NCBI RefSeq assembly: GCF_023078275.1
Contig: NC_062992.1
Span: 9,499,706 to 9,563,705 of the forward strand
DNA length: 64,000 bases
Source: Leguminivora glycinivorella
Taxonomy: Eukaryota > Arthropoda > Insecta > Lepidoptera > Tortricidae
Reading direction: 5' to 3'
Made by a program: the position numbers and the translations under genes. Every line of letters starts with the position of its first letter. The stretch's first letter is position 1. The notes below the pieces were generated by a model. That model saw only the letters and a list, made by a program, of their open reading frames with translations. It ran no database searches and was not told where the DNA came from. Shown one piece after another: positions 13,199 through 26,300 of the stretch.

Positions 13199-13592
13199 AA
13201 TAGCTGGGTGCACTGACCGAGCAGCCTCGCGAGGCAATGCCTTGCGCGCCCTCCGTGCTCGTAAGTGCACGTTTGCCTCGCCCGAGCCAATTTGCTCGGC
13301 AAGATGGCGGCCTTCCGTCAGTTGTTTAAAACAGTTCTGCACATATTTATTCCCGTGGCACGTTATTCAAGGTTTTCGCATTTTCTTTTGGATAAGGATT
13401 AAAAAGAAAATTATTATTCACGGATCACGGCAATAAATAGCACTTGTGAAGAACTATTTTGAACAGCTGACTTTGGGCCGCCATTTTGCTGAGCAGATTG
13501 GCTCAGGTAACGCAAACGTGCGCGCACGAGCACTGAAGTTTTGCGCGCGGCTTTGCCTCTCGGGGCTGCTCGTTCAGTGTGGACCCGGCTAA
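13199..13592. mobile_element. MITE with long GC-rich inverted repeats
   Basis: Imperfect inverted arms of about 115 bp (13199-13320 and 13470-13592) both contain GAGCAGCC, GCACGTTTGC and an AAGATGGCGGCC-like motif in opposite orientation. The central AT-rich part shows no reading frame. Confidence 0.6.
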
Positions 13593-15105
13593 TAAAAAAA
13601 AACGGAGGCGAATAGTAGAAGAAGGAGCCTTAGTGTAGAAGTTAGGTGTATCATTGTACAAAGCACTCGACTGTAGGCACATTTGTTATATACTCAAAGA
13701 CATGAAACCATCGTTGCATGTCTTCGACTATAAATAGGATAAATAACCGAGAGATATAAATGCATAAAGTTTTAAAACATATTTTCATACGTTTTTGCAC
13801 GTAACTTGTGAACGCCGCGGCGTGTATATCGTAGACGGTTTGGGGACGCCATTTTGTATTTTTCTTTCAAGTTTTAGATGGTTCCGCAGATATATTTTAA
13901 TACTGGTTTTACCTCAATTTTGTGACTATATCATTTAGTGGTATTATACGTAACGGGTTGCCGCGCGATCGTGCCTTGTCTGTACCTACTGCTGATGGCC
14001 TCCTGTATAATACGACCAAATGTAAAAACTAACCTTTTGAAGGCAATATAAATAAAAACAGTCGCTGATATGCTAAGGGTTCCAAGAGGGCTAATGTAAA
14101 CTTTACTTGAAAATGTGTCGACAACCTCACTTTTTCACCGAAACATGCTGCATACAAGGGTTAAGTGTGCGTTCAAAGGGTTAACAAAATGGCGTACGCA
14201 ACACGCGGCCGCTATATACGATTGTAAAGTTAGCGTAATATTTAAGAGAATTCACGACCAATAATTGTAATTTAAATGTGAAACGATACTTGGATAATTT
14301 CTTAGTGAAATGATAATAATCTCGACTGAGTGTTTCAACAGATTGTCTGTACGGGCTTCCAGTATACTAAACAAGTTTTATTTTGACGCCCTTGATTATG
14401 TTCTTTCCCTATCCCGACTTTAAGCGCGATCTGTTTTAAAGGGATCTCTCGATTTGCCGAAGGACGCGGTATATAATTGGTAATAATAGAAAAATAACTA
14501 GCCGATTTTTTCTCAATGAATTCTAGAAAAAATGTAATACAAAATAAACTTTGGTTAGCCATCACAGTCCTTATTTTTCACATGTAACAAGAACGTTTTT
14601 TTTATCTCGATTTCTGCTAAAATTTGAGATGACACCACCAATCGATCGAGACCACATAGATAATAACATCTTTTCGGTAATCGAGAATCCATATTTTAGC
14701 ACATTATTATGCAAAAATGTCGATGTCTGATCCCAGTGACTTTTATATACTTTAAGCTTTCGTTCTACACTGTAAATAATAGATGGAAATTTTTAACTTA
14801 AGTTGCGTAATTAGATGCTAGCATATTTATTATCACATACAACAGTCACTCTAGAGTAAAATATTATATTTAATGCACGTTTGGTCATGTTCATCGTATG
14901 GTGCAAAGTAGAATAATTGGTAATCAAAATTTAACCTTGCAATAGTGTGTTTTGCCTTTAAAATGTTACCTAAGGGTGCTCCCAGCGAATAGATGAACAT
15001 GATTTTATGCACAGACGACTGTTAAAGAAATTTTTTAATATAAATCTTCTGTTACCGTTACACGTCAAATAGATGGCGCTGTATGACGCAATTGAAATTG
15101 TGTAT

Positions 15106-15185
15106 CATCATCCTCCTTGCGTTATCCCGGCATTTGCCACGGCTCATGGGAGCCTGGGGTCCGCTTTGACAACTTGTACACAAGT
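15106..15185 (-). mobile_element. SINE family 1, 3' fragment
   Basis: The fragment contains catcctccttgcgttatccc and the segment ggctcatgggagcctggggt. Both are shared with the 3' half of the tRNA-derived SINE found at 32723, 34546, 36893, 46502 and 60015. Only the tail is present. Confidence 0.7.
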
Positions 15186-16295
15186 TTAACAAATTGAAAT
15201 TGTGTATGTATTGTGCTATAAATTACTTGTCATTATTATTTTATAACTAGTTTTGAACTTATTCGTTGCCCTCAAAATACATGTTTAGGACAATCTCATG
15301 GATCAACCCAGTATAAAACTAAGTAAAGCTGTGGTATATCGTATATCGGAATAAAAATTACGGAAATAATATGAATGGTGAAAATATATGTCACTGAATT
15401 AAATTTATGATTCTAATGAATTATGTAAGCCTTCCCCTATCAATGTGTGATATATATAGCTTGTCAATCTAATTATTGCAAAAAAAAAAATGTGATAGAC
15501 AGCGCCATCTAGTTAACGTGACAGAAATTTGACTGGCACGTGTTTGTCTAGCCTAGTCGTCTGTGCTGTACGGTCGCTACGTCTACTTTCCGTTCCTAAG
15601 TCCCCAGGGACTTCATTCAAAGCAATAATTCGAGGATGTGACCTTGGAGACCGTCTTACACGGCTTTAAAACCACCCCGTCGCTCAGTGTTCGCTGTTCA
15701 GTCCGAGTGATACAATACAAATGTTAGTACGTACATAGTATGTATAGGTTATTTATAGGGAACGTACATTGCCTGATATTGTGCCCTTTAAAGTGTGTGG
15801 TAGTTAGTTCGGGCCCGGCGGGTGTCTAGAAAAGTTTGTTTTTTTCATTTGTTTTTCGTGCGGTTGTAAATTTTTATGTATAGATGGGGAAATTAATATA
15901 TGTTACGTGTTAAGTACGTTCGGTATATGATTTGCGAAGTTTCGGTGTACATAGATGGCGCCTGCTGTCGGCAGTAGGAATGCAAAGCCTTAATGTATTA
16001 TAAAAGCATGAATTGCAAGTGTGTACCATATAATTTTAGCGAAAGGACTCTCATAAACTAGCTCTGTATATTGGGTGTATAGTTATCCTTTTTGTTTTGT
16101 TTTTTTTTCGACTAATGATAGTAATTTATGCCGATAAATCTATATTATACATTTATATATATAGTATCATTAAAAGAGGAATACAAATAGTTTTAACACT
16201 ATAAATATAGGTTAGGGGTTACACCATTCTTGATATAGCGTATAGTTTTGGTATGTAAACATTATATAACGTGTAAATAGATTGCAGAAATAGTA

Positions 16296-16634
16296 AATAA
16301 AAAGAATTGATACAATAAAATTAACTTTATGTTATTATAATGTTTTTTAGATCGTGTTGTTGAGCGCCGAGTCGCAAGCATTAGGACAATGATGCCTGTA
16401 CATTTTTGTTGCTGGCAATTTTAAACCGTCTGTCCCTTTTTATTGTGCATTATTTCTCTGTAAGTTGCTTTCTCTGTCGTTCTACATTATTTTTAAATCA
16501 TATAATTATATTTCATAAAGTGCGATGAGTCATGGTGAATTATTATCATATTATTATGAATGAAAAGAAATAAGGAATATTATTGTTCTGCTATTATTAA
16601 ATTTGTAAAGTTAGTTTATTAATAAATGAATAAA
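16296..16634 (+). terminator. Cluster of poly(A) signals
   Basis: AATAAA hexamers occur at 16296-16301, 16314-16319, 16621-16626 and 16629-16634. The last pair is followed by a T/G-rich stretch (ttttgttgttttacttggcc), as expected of a cleavage region. They are the best candidates for the 3' end of the first gene and precede gene A by about 750 bp. Confidence 0.45.
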
Positions 16635-16868
16635 AATATTTTGTTGTTTTACTTGGCCTGTTTCGATCTTCAAAAAGTGGAGGGTAAACTGGTCAAATAT
16701 ATCTGAACATCTTGATATCAAAGATGTTTGATATACTGGACCACGTTACTCGAGAGTAAAGTTAGAAAAAAAACAATATATCTTAGATCATAGATTAAAT
16801 ATAAGAAGATGACAGTATGATCTTATATTTTATCTATACACTGATTTAAACTTTCACGATTATTACAC

Positions 16869-16984
16869 ATCATTATTTTTAAAATCGGGACTTAATCGCG
16901 TATAACTACATATTAAACTGACCTCCAACGGTCAGTTTAATATGTAGTTATACGCGATTAAGTCCCGATTTTAAAAATAATGAT
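16869..16984. mobile_element. Near-perfect palindrome with 55 bp arms
   Basis: Arms at 16869-16923 and 16930-16984 are complementary across about 55 bp, with a six-base loop (tccaac). The arm contains atcgggacttaatcgcgt. A close relative of one arm appears at 21545-21605 beside a LINE remnant, so this foldback probably derives from a repeat end. Confidence 0.75.
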
Positions 16985-17379
16985 TTTATCTATAATTAGA
17001 TGAAAAGACCCTGTAAAGATCAAGTGTCAGATCATCACGATGAATAATTGCATTTATGCATTCATCATAGCATCACATTCATCATTGGCTGTAGCATCTT
17101 TTTAACTTTTGCCGTGTCTTTTCAAGAGGTATGTACGCCGTCAGAGATCGAAGGTGCGACGCATCTTTTTCTGTGGCTGTAAAGTCCAATGGCACTACGG
17201 CACCATCTTATTAGAACTTAGAAATTCATTTTTTATTCTCCATCTTAGATAGGAAGGTCGATATTTGAATGTTGGTATTTCATTTCAAAGTATAAGAAAA
17301 ACTATTACTTTTAGATTACAAAATTAATGACCCTTAAACCATAAAAATGTTTAGGCACCGAGTTAAATTGTGCTGCAAT

Positions 17380-20300
17380 ATGGCAGTAGTAGTTTTTATA
17401 TATCTTTTTATTATGTCCTCTCTTTCCATTATTGAAACAATTTCGCGTAAGTAAGTTTACAAAAAAAGTACCTACTCTGAACTTTATACGTCATAACATG
17501 CCTAAAAAATGTAACACGGGACTCTAGGACAACCAGTACAAAATTGCCTAATACTTATTTTGCAAATTGTGATTGCTCGCTTGGGTTAGGACAGATAAGA
17601 CCACGTGGATAGTGGTGTTTTTAGGGTTCCGTAGTCAACTAGGAACCCTTATAGTTTCGCCTTGTCTGTCTGTCCGTCCGTCCGTCCGTCCGTCCGTCCG
17701 TCCGTCCGTCCGTCCGTCCGTCCGCGGATAATCTCAGTAACCGTAAGCACTAGAAAGCTGAAATTTGGTACCAATATGTATATCAATCACGCCAACAAAG
17801 TGCAAAAATAAAAAATGGAAAAAAATGTTTTATTAGGGTACCCCCCCATGCACATGTAATGTGGGGGCTGATATTTTTTTTCATTTCAACCCCAACGTGT
17901 GATATATTGTTGGATAGGTATTTAAAAATGAATAAGGGTTTACTAATATTGTTTTTTGATAATATTAATATTTTCGGAAATAATCGCTCCTAAAGGAAAA
18001 AAAAGTGCGTCCCCCCCCTCTAACTTTTGAACCATATGTTTAAAAAATATGAAAAAAATCATAAAAGTAGAACTTTATAAAGACTTTCTAGGAAAATTAT
18101 TTTGAACTTGACAGGTTCAGTAGTTTTTGAGAAAAATACGAAAAACTACGGAACCCTACACTGAGCGTGGCCCGATACGCTCTTGGCCGGTTTTTTTTTG
18201 GTTGCAATTGGCTGCAATAGTTTATGAGGTGACATTGAGCAAGTTTTACTATGGGACCACGAATCGATTGATCTTAGATAATTATGTATACTGTGGCTGC
18301 AAAGGGTAAGTATACTATAAATATTGCACGCTTTCGTCGAAATTTCATTTTTTTTTATTCAATTAAAATAAAACTAAGTATGTATTTAACAGAACAATCA
18401 GCACGAAGACACGGCCTTGGCGTCAGTCCGAAGGGATCGGCCTGCAGCCCAGGGGCGTTTTACATGGGACCTGATTGCCAGAGGTGCTTCTGTCAAGCCA
18501 ACAAGGTCAAGATATGTTCGAGCCCTCTTACGTGCAAGACTGACGATGAAAGTAGGTACTTAGCCTTAGAGACGTTGGATTGTCCTTAGTAATACTTAAC
18601 GTAATTTTGTAGACAAACGCCTTCGCAAGGAGAGGGCTGAACGCCCTTGTTTCCTCCATACCTTATGACCATGGTAGGTTTAGTTAACTATAAGAAGAGG
18701 TCAGGAGCGTTTTACATGGGACGTGGTTACCAGAGGTGCTTCTGGGGCCCAACACCCCAACTGGCTTCTGGGTGGGTGGATTTGCCTTCGATGCGTCCTC
18801 CCATCTTTCTTTAATATCGAAATCCTTTTTCATAAGGAGTAGTGCAGTCTGGTAGGGCGGTTGTCGAGATTTCAGACGATGACGTGGCAGGAACAGGAAC
18901 TCATTGTAAATTAGCTAAGCTAAATCATTGTTGCAAATTAGGGGGTCCAACCCGCCGACATACTCAGTTTGGGCAATCATCCTGACGTCAGAATGACTGC
19001 CCACCTTTGATTAAAGTAAAATAGTCATTCCGCATTTTACTTAAATATATTAAAGTAAAATTACATTAAAGAAATTCCGCTATTTTACTTTAATCAAAGC
19101 TGCCCACTTTATTTTTGGAAAATCTATTTTCTAACTTAGGTAGCAAATATGTCAATGTAGGTAGTAAATAGTAGCAAATAGGTAGTAAATGTATAGTAGT
19201 AAGCCATTTTGGTCAGTCATTCTGATGCACATCTGAAATTAGGGGAAAATGAAGGCCTCCGTGGCTCAAATTGCTCAACTAAGAGGTGTAAAAATTTCCC
19301 TAAATTCTTTGAAAATTAGAAGTGCAGCTTTGTTTATGTTTCCAGAACCCTCAATATACGATCAAATCCGCGTCTTCAATCCATTTAAACTATCCGAGCT
19401 CCATAATGTCGACACTGCAGCAAAATGCAAGCCCGGAGCAGTTTACCGATCAGACTGTAAGAAATGCCTCTGCACCGAATCCGGGAGTCTGCTGTGTGAG
19501 AAACAGTTGTGCCCGAACTATGAGGTTACTTATAAGCATCAAGCTGAGGAAATAAATGGTAAGATTAAAAGTTATAATTGGAACTTCGACCTTCAAGAAA
19601 AGAGCGTACACCCATCTTAAAGGCCGGCAACCGGCAACGCACCTTCAACACTTCATATGTTTCGGGTGTTCATGGGCGGCAGTGATCGCTTACCATCAGG
19701 TGACCTGTCTGCTCGTAGTGCTCGTTTGCCTCCTATCCCATAAAAAAAACTTAAGGCTGGTGTAATTAGTATGCCTCGTAGCGAACGATAAGTTTCTCAT
19801 TGTTGCACTAATGGAACAGTCAAATGAAGTAGATTAATTTTTCGTTACGGCAAATGATACCTATGGCTAGACGCTCTGCTGTAGAGGTAAATGATCCTGA
19901 CGCATTCCGGGTCAGTTATCTCTGTATTGTAATGTGCATATTCTTGAATAGTGGCTGTTTATGATGCTTTCAATCCTGGATAGATATGGAATCGATTCTT
20001 GGCATCATTAGCACATACCTACGCTTACGATAAGTATCGTTATCGTTCGAATCTTTGGTGTGATATAGTACAGTGAAACCTGGTTAAGTGGGACCTGGAT
20101 AAGTGAGAAACCTCTTTAGTTGGGACGAAAGGTGCGGTCCCGACACTTTTTCCCTGCTTTACCTCTATTAGTGAGACAAAACAGGCCTCTATAACTGAGA
20201 TAAGCTTTTTCGCTTAAATAGTCACATTTACCTCCTATTAGTGAGACAGAGTGTATTTTACCTCTGTTACCGAGACTGTATTTGAAAAATTACATTCACT

Positions 20301-23300
20301 TAATTGTTTCTTTAGTATTTTATAGGTTTACCTCTGTATTTGAGACACAGTCAATCTATGACCTCTGTAACTTGGACGTTATTTAAAATCAATTTCCATG
20401 TTTTTAATAAGTAATTCTTCTTCCATTCATGTCGGTTATTTGTGTTTGAGCGAGTTGAAAAGTTTTCTCATTTATTTTAAGTATGTAATTAAATCTATCA
20501 AAATAAAAACTAAAATCTTGATAAAAAATACATAAAAATTAAAAAAATATATTTCATATTAATCATAATATAAAAGTCGAACACGCAGTGACGTCCGAGT
20601 TTTCGATATTTTTTTAGACAAGGTTTTTTTTATACCTTTTTAGAGAGATCAACTACATAATAATAACAATATTGTGTTCCAAAACACCTTATTGAACACC
20701 TCTATTACTGACATGTCCTCTCTACTGTTAGTGATACCCTCTGACTCTGTAAATGAGACAGACTTTTTATTATACCTATATAACTGAGACCCTTTTAAAG
20801 TGGAATACCTCCTTTAGAGACACAAATTCTTTCGCCCCTTGAAGTATCACTTATCCAGGTTTCACTGTATTTACAATATTTTATTGTCGTAGTTATAAGC
20901 TGACCGTTGCATTAACTTTCAGGGAAACCTTGTAAAGAGGGTGACAAAATGAAACAAGAATGCATGGAGTGTTTTTGTCGAAACAGCACATTTGCCTGTG
21001 ACGTCAAGAAAAACTGTTTAGCTTCAATTCAGACACTAGGATCTAAGAAGAAGAAATGTATTCCGGGTCAGAAGTTTCCCAATCTGTGAGTAGCTAGTAC
21101 AGTGGGCCAAGAAAGTGGTCCACCAGTTTTGACAAAAGTTTCTGCGAGCTCTAACGATCGCTAAGGTTGACTTGACACATAGCATAACGTAAATATCATA
21201 TGTAGACAGAGCAATTATCACTGACATAATATTATTGCAAGCAGAAATCGACCTTGTTGTCTCATGACGTTCAAACGAACCTCAACCGTAGGGTGGTAAA
21301 CCACATTTTTGGTCGACTGTACCTACAAGCTTAGAAGCTCAAAATAGCAGCAAAAGATCTTTTAAGCAGGCGAGATTTTCAAAATGACTAGCTGCATTTC
21401 AGAGGTCAAAAGAAAGAAAGAAATCCCGCCATCGGTTCTTTGGTCTTGGTTTAGGGTTCTCCATTGGTTCCCATAAAGTCAAAAGTCATACTTAATGTAT
21501 AGTTTGTCCACATTTTCGTTAGTTATAATTTGCTTTTACATAATTACTTTTAAATCGGGGCTTAATCGCGTAAGCGTATCACTACATATTAAACTCACCT
21601 CCAACGTTTCAGGGACGGCGTTGTCCCCGTGGTCTCGAAGAAGACTGGCTTGAGCTATGTTTGTTAAAAGAAATATGCATCTGTTCAGGCACCTTACGGG
21701 GGCACGAAATTGTGACAAAATACACCCAGTACCTGGTAAATCGGCTCTTTTTCAAAAAAGTTTCTTTTCAATGGCGCCGAAAATATGTAACTGCTTGCCG
21801 AAATCGCTGAGGTTGACGGATAACGAAGTTGTCTTTAAGAAAAACCTGATTGAGTTTTTAAATGAGCACTGTTTCTACTCAGTAACAGATTTTCTTAACT
21901 TTAATAACTGCAATGACTGATCTTATGATCTAATATTAATAAATAATAACGGTTAACACATGTTTGCTTACTGTTGTGACCATAGACAATCGGATTTTAA
22001 ATATGACTCCCCTTTTTTTTGTGTCATGTTTCTGTTTTTTTTCCAATTCAAATTTTGATTTACCTATATTTTTTTTGTGTTAGTTTTATTTTGACATTGA
22101 ATGTATAACCGTTCCGTTCTGCCACTTCTGCCTAGCTTTGTAACCATTATTACCTTTAATGTGAACCTACCCTATTTTTTGACATGATTTAAAATTTATT
22201 GTTTTGTAATTTCCGAAGGTAGGTTAGTTACATGTTGACATATTATAACTTCAATTTTTAATCTGTTTAAGTATCTTTTGCACGCCTGTTGGTCGAATAC
22301 ACTGACACTTCCCTAGTTTTAAGACCTATTATGTATTTACGTGAATTCTTGCAAAATAAAAAGTTTGAAGTTTGAAATGACATCAACACCTTCTGTGGCA
22401 TCGTAGCTTTGGAACGGATGGACCGATTTAGATTTCGTTTTCTTTTGTTTGAAAGCTGAATTAGTCTGAAGTGTTCTTAGCCATGTTTGATAAAAATGGG
22501 TCCAACTATGTCGGGGGATTTTCAAAATTTAATTATTTTGATTATTTGCAGCCCAAACAGGCCACCTTGTAAATGTACGGCCGAGGGTGAACGTGTCTGT
22601 TCCTCTTCGCTAGTTCTTCTCGGAGAACCGGATAAGCGTGTACTGCCGTTTCGCAAAGAGTTCTTGGACGCTAAAAGTGGGAAGAAATGTAGGCGTGGTG
22701 TGACCTATATGTAAGTAAAAACCAATTTTTTTTTATAAGTATAAGTACAAATATCGGATCGGTCTGGCCTAGCGGGTAGTGACCCTGCCTGCTAAGCCGC
22801 GGTCCCGAGTTCGAATCCCGGTAAGGGCATTTATTTGTGTGATAAGCACAGATATTTGTTTCTGAGTCATGGATGTTTTCTATGTATATAAGTATTTATT
22901 ATTATATACATCGTTGTCTGAGACCTGAGTATACCCACAACACAAGCCTCTTGAGCTTACCGTGGACTCAGTCAATCTGTGTAAGAATGTCCTTTAATAT
23001 TTTTTATACGACTGTAATCCAAGTCCGTATAAATAATTTCAGTGACTATGACAGATTTGCCACTGCTACACAAATACACAGTATGTATCTGAACGAAGAG
23101 CAAACACACAATCCAGTTAAAATGTTTAGGTCACATAAGGACATCCGGTCGGGCCCCACGTTGGGCGCCAATGTAACACTCAACATTTTTTTTTATTTCT
23201 TTAGGAATATTCCCATAGTAAAGTGTGACGGTCACACTTGTTGACGGACGTTGACGGACCAACGCCAAAATTGCAAGAAAAAAATAAGTTACGAAAATTT

Positions 23301-26300
23301 CAGCCTCACACGTCAAAAATTACGATTGGTACCATAATAATAGTTGCTTAATGTGAGTTAAACATCTGTTTTCAATGTACACACAACTACCAAAGGAATG
23401 TGTTTTTATGATTCTACTTTATTCCTAAAGAAATAAAAAAAATGTTGAGTGTTACATTGGCGCCCAACGTGGGGCGGGGCCCGACTGGATGACCTTACGC
23501 TTCGTAAGTTTATCTTAGGTAGCTCTCCCTATCACTCTTCTATTTCTATAGTGGCACGACAGAGGTAGACCGCGTTTTGGTCGCCACGTATCGGCTAGGC
23601 CGGCTGAAGTGTTATTTATTTAATCAAAAAAGTAACACACCATTACAGTTTACACTAAGGCACTGTGAAACTACAAAATACTAAACAAGACATAAACGAT
23701 CAATCAATCAAATATTTTATTGCTTTGAATATGGTACATTGTAGGTTGGTACCTAATACATGTTTTGATCAGCACAACCTGCCACATACGGCATGGAAAT
23801 AACATTGCTTGCGTGTCATAAAATCAAGTCGCTAACTTATAAATAATGCAATAAATAAATGACTATGTACAAAAATAGATATACAATTTAAACATTAGAT
23901 TTGGGCGACGACGTAACAGCGTGGCTCCGTTGCGTCGTCTAACCTGGTGTAGGATTCGGCTATGTCTATTTGTAGTTGTTATGTAGATCTAAGTTACACT
24001 TAGTCTGGCTCGTACTATGAGATAAAAGTAGGAAATTTTATTCGGAAAAATATAAAGACATACATAGCGTCACTACTTTTAAAAAATCTCGTATCTCACG
24101 CTGTTCCTCAAAGTTAAAACGCAGTAAGTCTATATATTCCATACATACTTACTACAATTTTCTTTTCATTGACAGACGAAGATACAAGTTTTTTTAAAAG
24201 TAGTGACGATAGGTACTTGGTGTTATAGTGGCACCCAACGTGTGGCCTGACCGGATGATCAGAAATGTCGTGTTGTCTCTTTTGTGCAATACATTTCATT
24301 AAATTAAATATTAACACTAAATTATGTATTGTATATTTACTATACAGGGTGAAATAAAAAGTACCAGCTAAACTTTACGTAGCCACTTTTAAGGTCATAA
24401 TGAACAACTTATTATGGAACGAAAGAAATAAAAAAATGGCCGTCCCATAGATATTACCGGTGCATCACCTCAGTCGGAATGTATGAAACAGCAAGTTTTT
24501 TTTCGCGATCAGCTTTGGTCTCATAATAAAAGTTGTTCTCTCTCAGACACGACGGGGTGTTATAAGTTTGATGTGTCTGTCTGTTTGTCTGAGTGTGTGT
24601 TTGTCTGTGGCGTCTTAGCTCCCCAACGGATGAACCGATTTAGTTATTTTTGTTTGAATGTTCTTAGCCATGTTTCATGAAAATAGGTCCACTATGTCGA
24701 GGGATTTAAAAAAAATATAATGTTGTGGTTAGGTTATTATTTCACCGGGTATAACCAATAACCATGTCCCACAGAAAAGGTTGCAACAAATGCATATGTT
24801 CAGAGAAACGTCTTCTCCGCTGCACATCGAAGACATGTGTGCGTCACGACGAGATATTAAGCCTTTTCCGGAGGACCCGTCTTCCTGGCCGTCTTCGCCT
24901 GCCTCGTCGAGAAAAGACGGTTCGGCCGCCAAACCCAGCTGAAAGGCTGACGAAGGTAAGATTTTTTTTAATTGTAGGTAATTATATTAAGTCAGCACTT
25001 TGACGCTGGACTACAGCTTGGCAAAAAAAAGAGTGGAAATGGAAGGTTTTTTTTTTATCATAGCAACACTTGACTGTTCTTATTGAAAAGTGTCAAAATC
25101 TGTCAAAATTAGTCGACGGTACATAGACGGTGGCGCCCCTATTATTTCCGCTTGTAAATTGTAACTTTCAGTTTTGAGAAATGGGCCCCTGATGTATGAC
25201 GTTTTGTCTGTTAACTGGTTGGTGCAATGCAGCTGGTCCTTATTCTCATTATGCTTAACATTTTCTTGACAATGGCAAACAGACACACGGCAACAGTAAA
25301 TGCGTTTTCACACTATCCGATCCGATATCGGATGTAGGAAGGATTTCAAAGGCAAACACGGTCGGAAAACGCAGTAACTGTTATGGTCATTTCAACTCCA
25401 GAGAAGCTTCATGCACCTCTGGGCCGTCTGGGGTTACAGGCGTCTATTGGGTACGGTGACTGCTTATTATCAGGCGTGCCGTATGCTTGTTTGTCACGCA
25501 AAAAATAGGTAAGTATTATGTGTGAAAATCGTAAAAGTCTGTATCTATGTTTTGACAGGAAAGTTCTTCGGGCTCAAGTGCCAAGGACTCTGAGGAGCAA
25601 TCTGGAACTAACAAGCTTCGACCTCACCGTCTAGGAAAAACAGTTCTTCCACGAACATACACTGAAGAACGTACACGTACGCCATTCTTTGACGAAAACT
25701 TCTTCGACTCAAGCGAGGAAATCGGAGATAGAACTGAGACAAACAGGCCTCACAGGCCTCGACTTCTAGAGAAAACCGTCCGTCCGAAAATTGCCTCAAG
25801 TGCGGAGGAATCGCAGAGTGAGACAAAAAGGCCCCGACTCCTGGAAAAAACAGTTCGTCCGATGATAGATTCGAGTGCCGATAAAACAAATGATGAAATT
25901 GGAAGTAAGCCTTCTAGGCCTCATCGGCTTCGAGAAAAAACGGTTCGTCCTCAACTTGGCTCAAGTGCAGAGGATGCAACTAGTTCGAAAAATCCTAGCA
26001 AGCCTCATCAACTCCTAGGGGAAACGGTGCGTCTGATAATAAGTTCGAGTGCCGAGGAATCAAAAGATGTAACTAGAAATAGATCTCGCGGTCCTCATCG
26101 ACTTCGAGAGAAAACAGTTCGCCCTCCACTTGGCCCAAGTGCAGAGAAAGAAACTGGGATGAAAAACCCTCGCAAGCCTAACCGACTTTTAGAAAAAACG
26201 GTTAAACCGATGATAGCTTCAAGTGCTGAGGAATCACAAGATGAAACTAGAAATAAGCCTCGCGGTCCTCATCGACTTCGAGAAAAAACGGTTCGTCCTC

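Larger units (their letters stand above)
10247..16645 (+). other. Probable long 3' UTR of the first gene, no other gene seen
   Basis: After the TGA at 10244-10246 there is no convincing coding sequence until the signal-peptide exon at 17380. Poly(A) signals AATAAA cluster at 16296-16301, 16314-16319 and 16621-16634, which would give a 3' UTR of about 6 kb. Earlier AATAAA hexamers (for example near 14048) could end shorter forms. The stretch holds a tandem repeat (10333-11050), two MITEs, a SINE tail and other repeat fragments, which are listed separately. Transcription through it is inferred. Confidence 0.4.

Noticed and set aside
18127..18309. Frame ending YVYCGCKG near 18300 as the first exon of gene A
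   Set aside because: It begins in a repeat element and lacks a signal peptide. The exon at 17380-17446 has a clear signal peptide and the right phase.
21657..21920. 87-residue frame as a host gene
   Set aside because: Its content matches the C-terminus of a LINE polymerase, has no promoter or splice context, and is followed by a LINE-like tail.
22756..22835. tRNA gene at the SINE 2 head
   Set aside because: The same head occurs in other copies with a common non-tRNA body, so it is a SINE.
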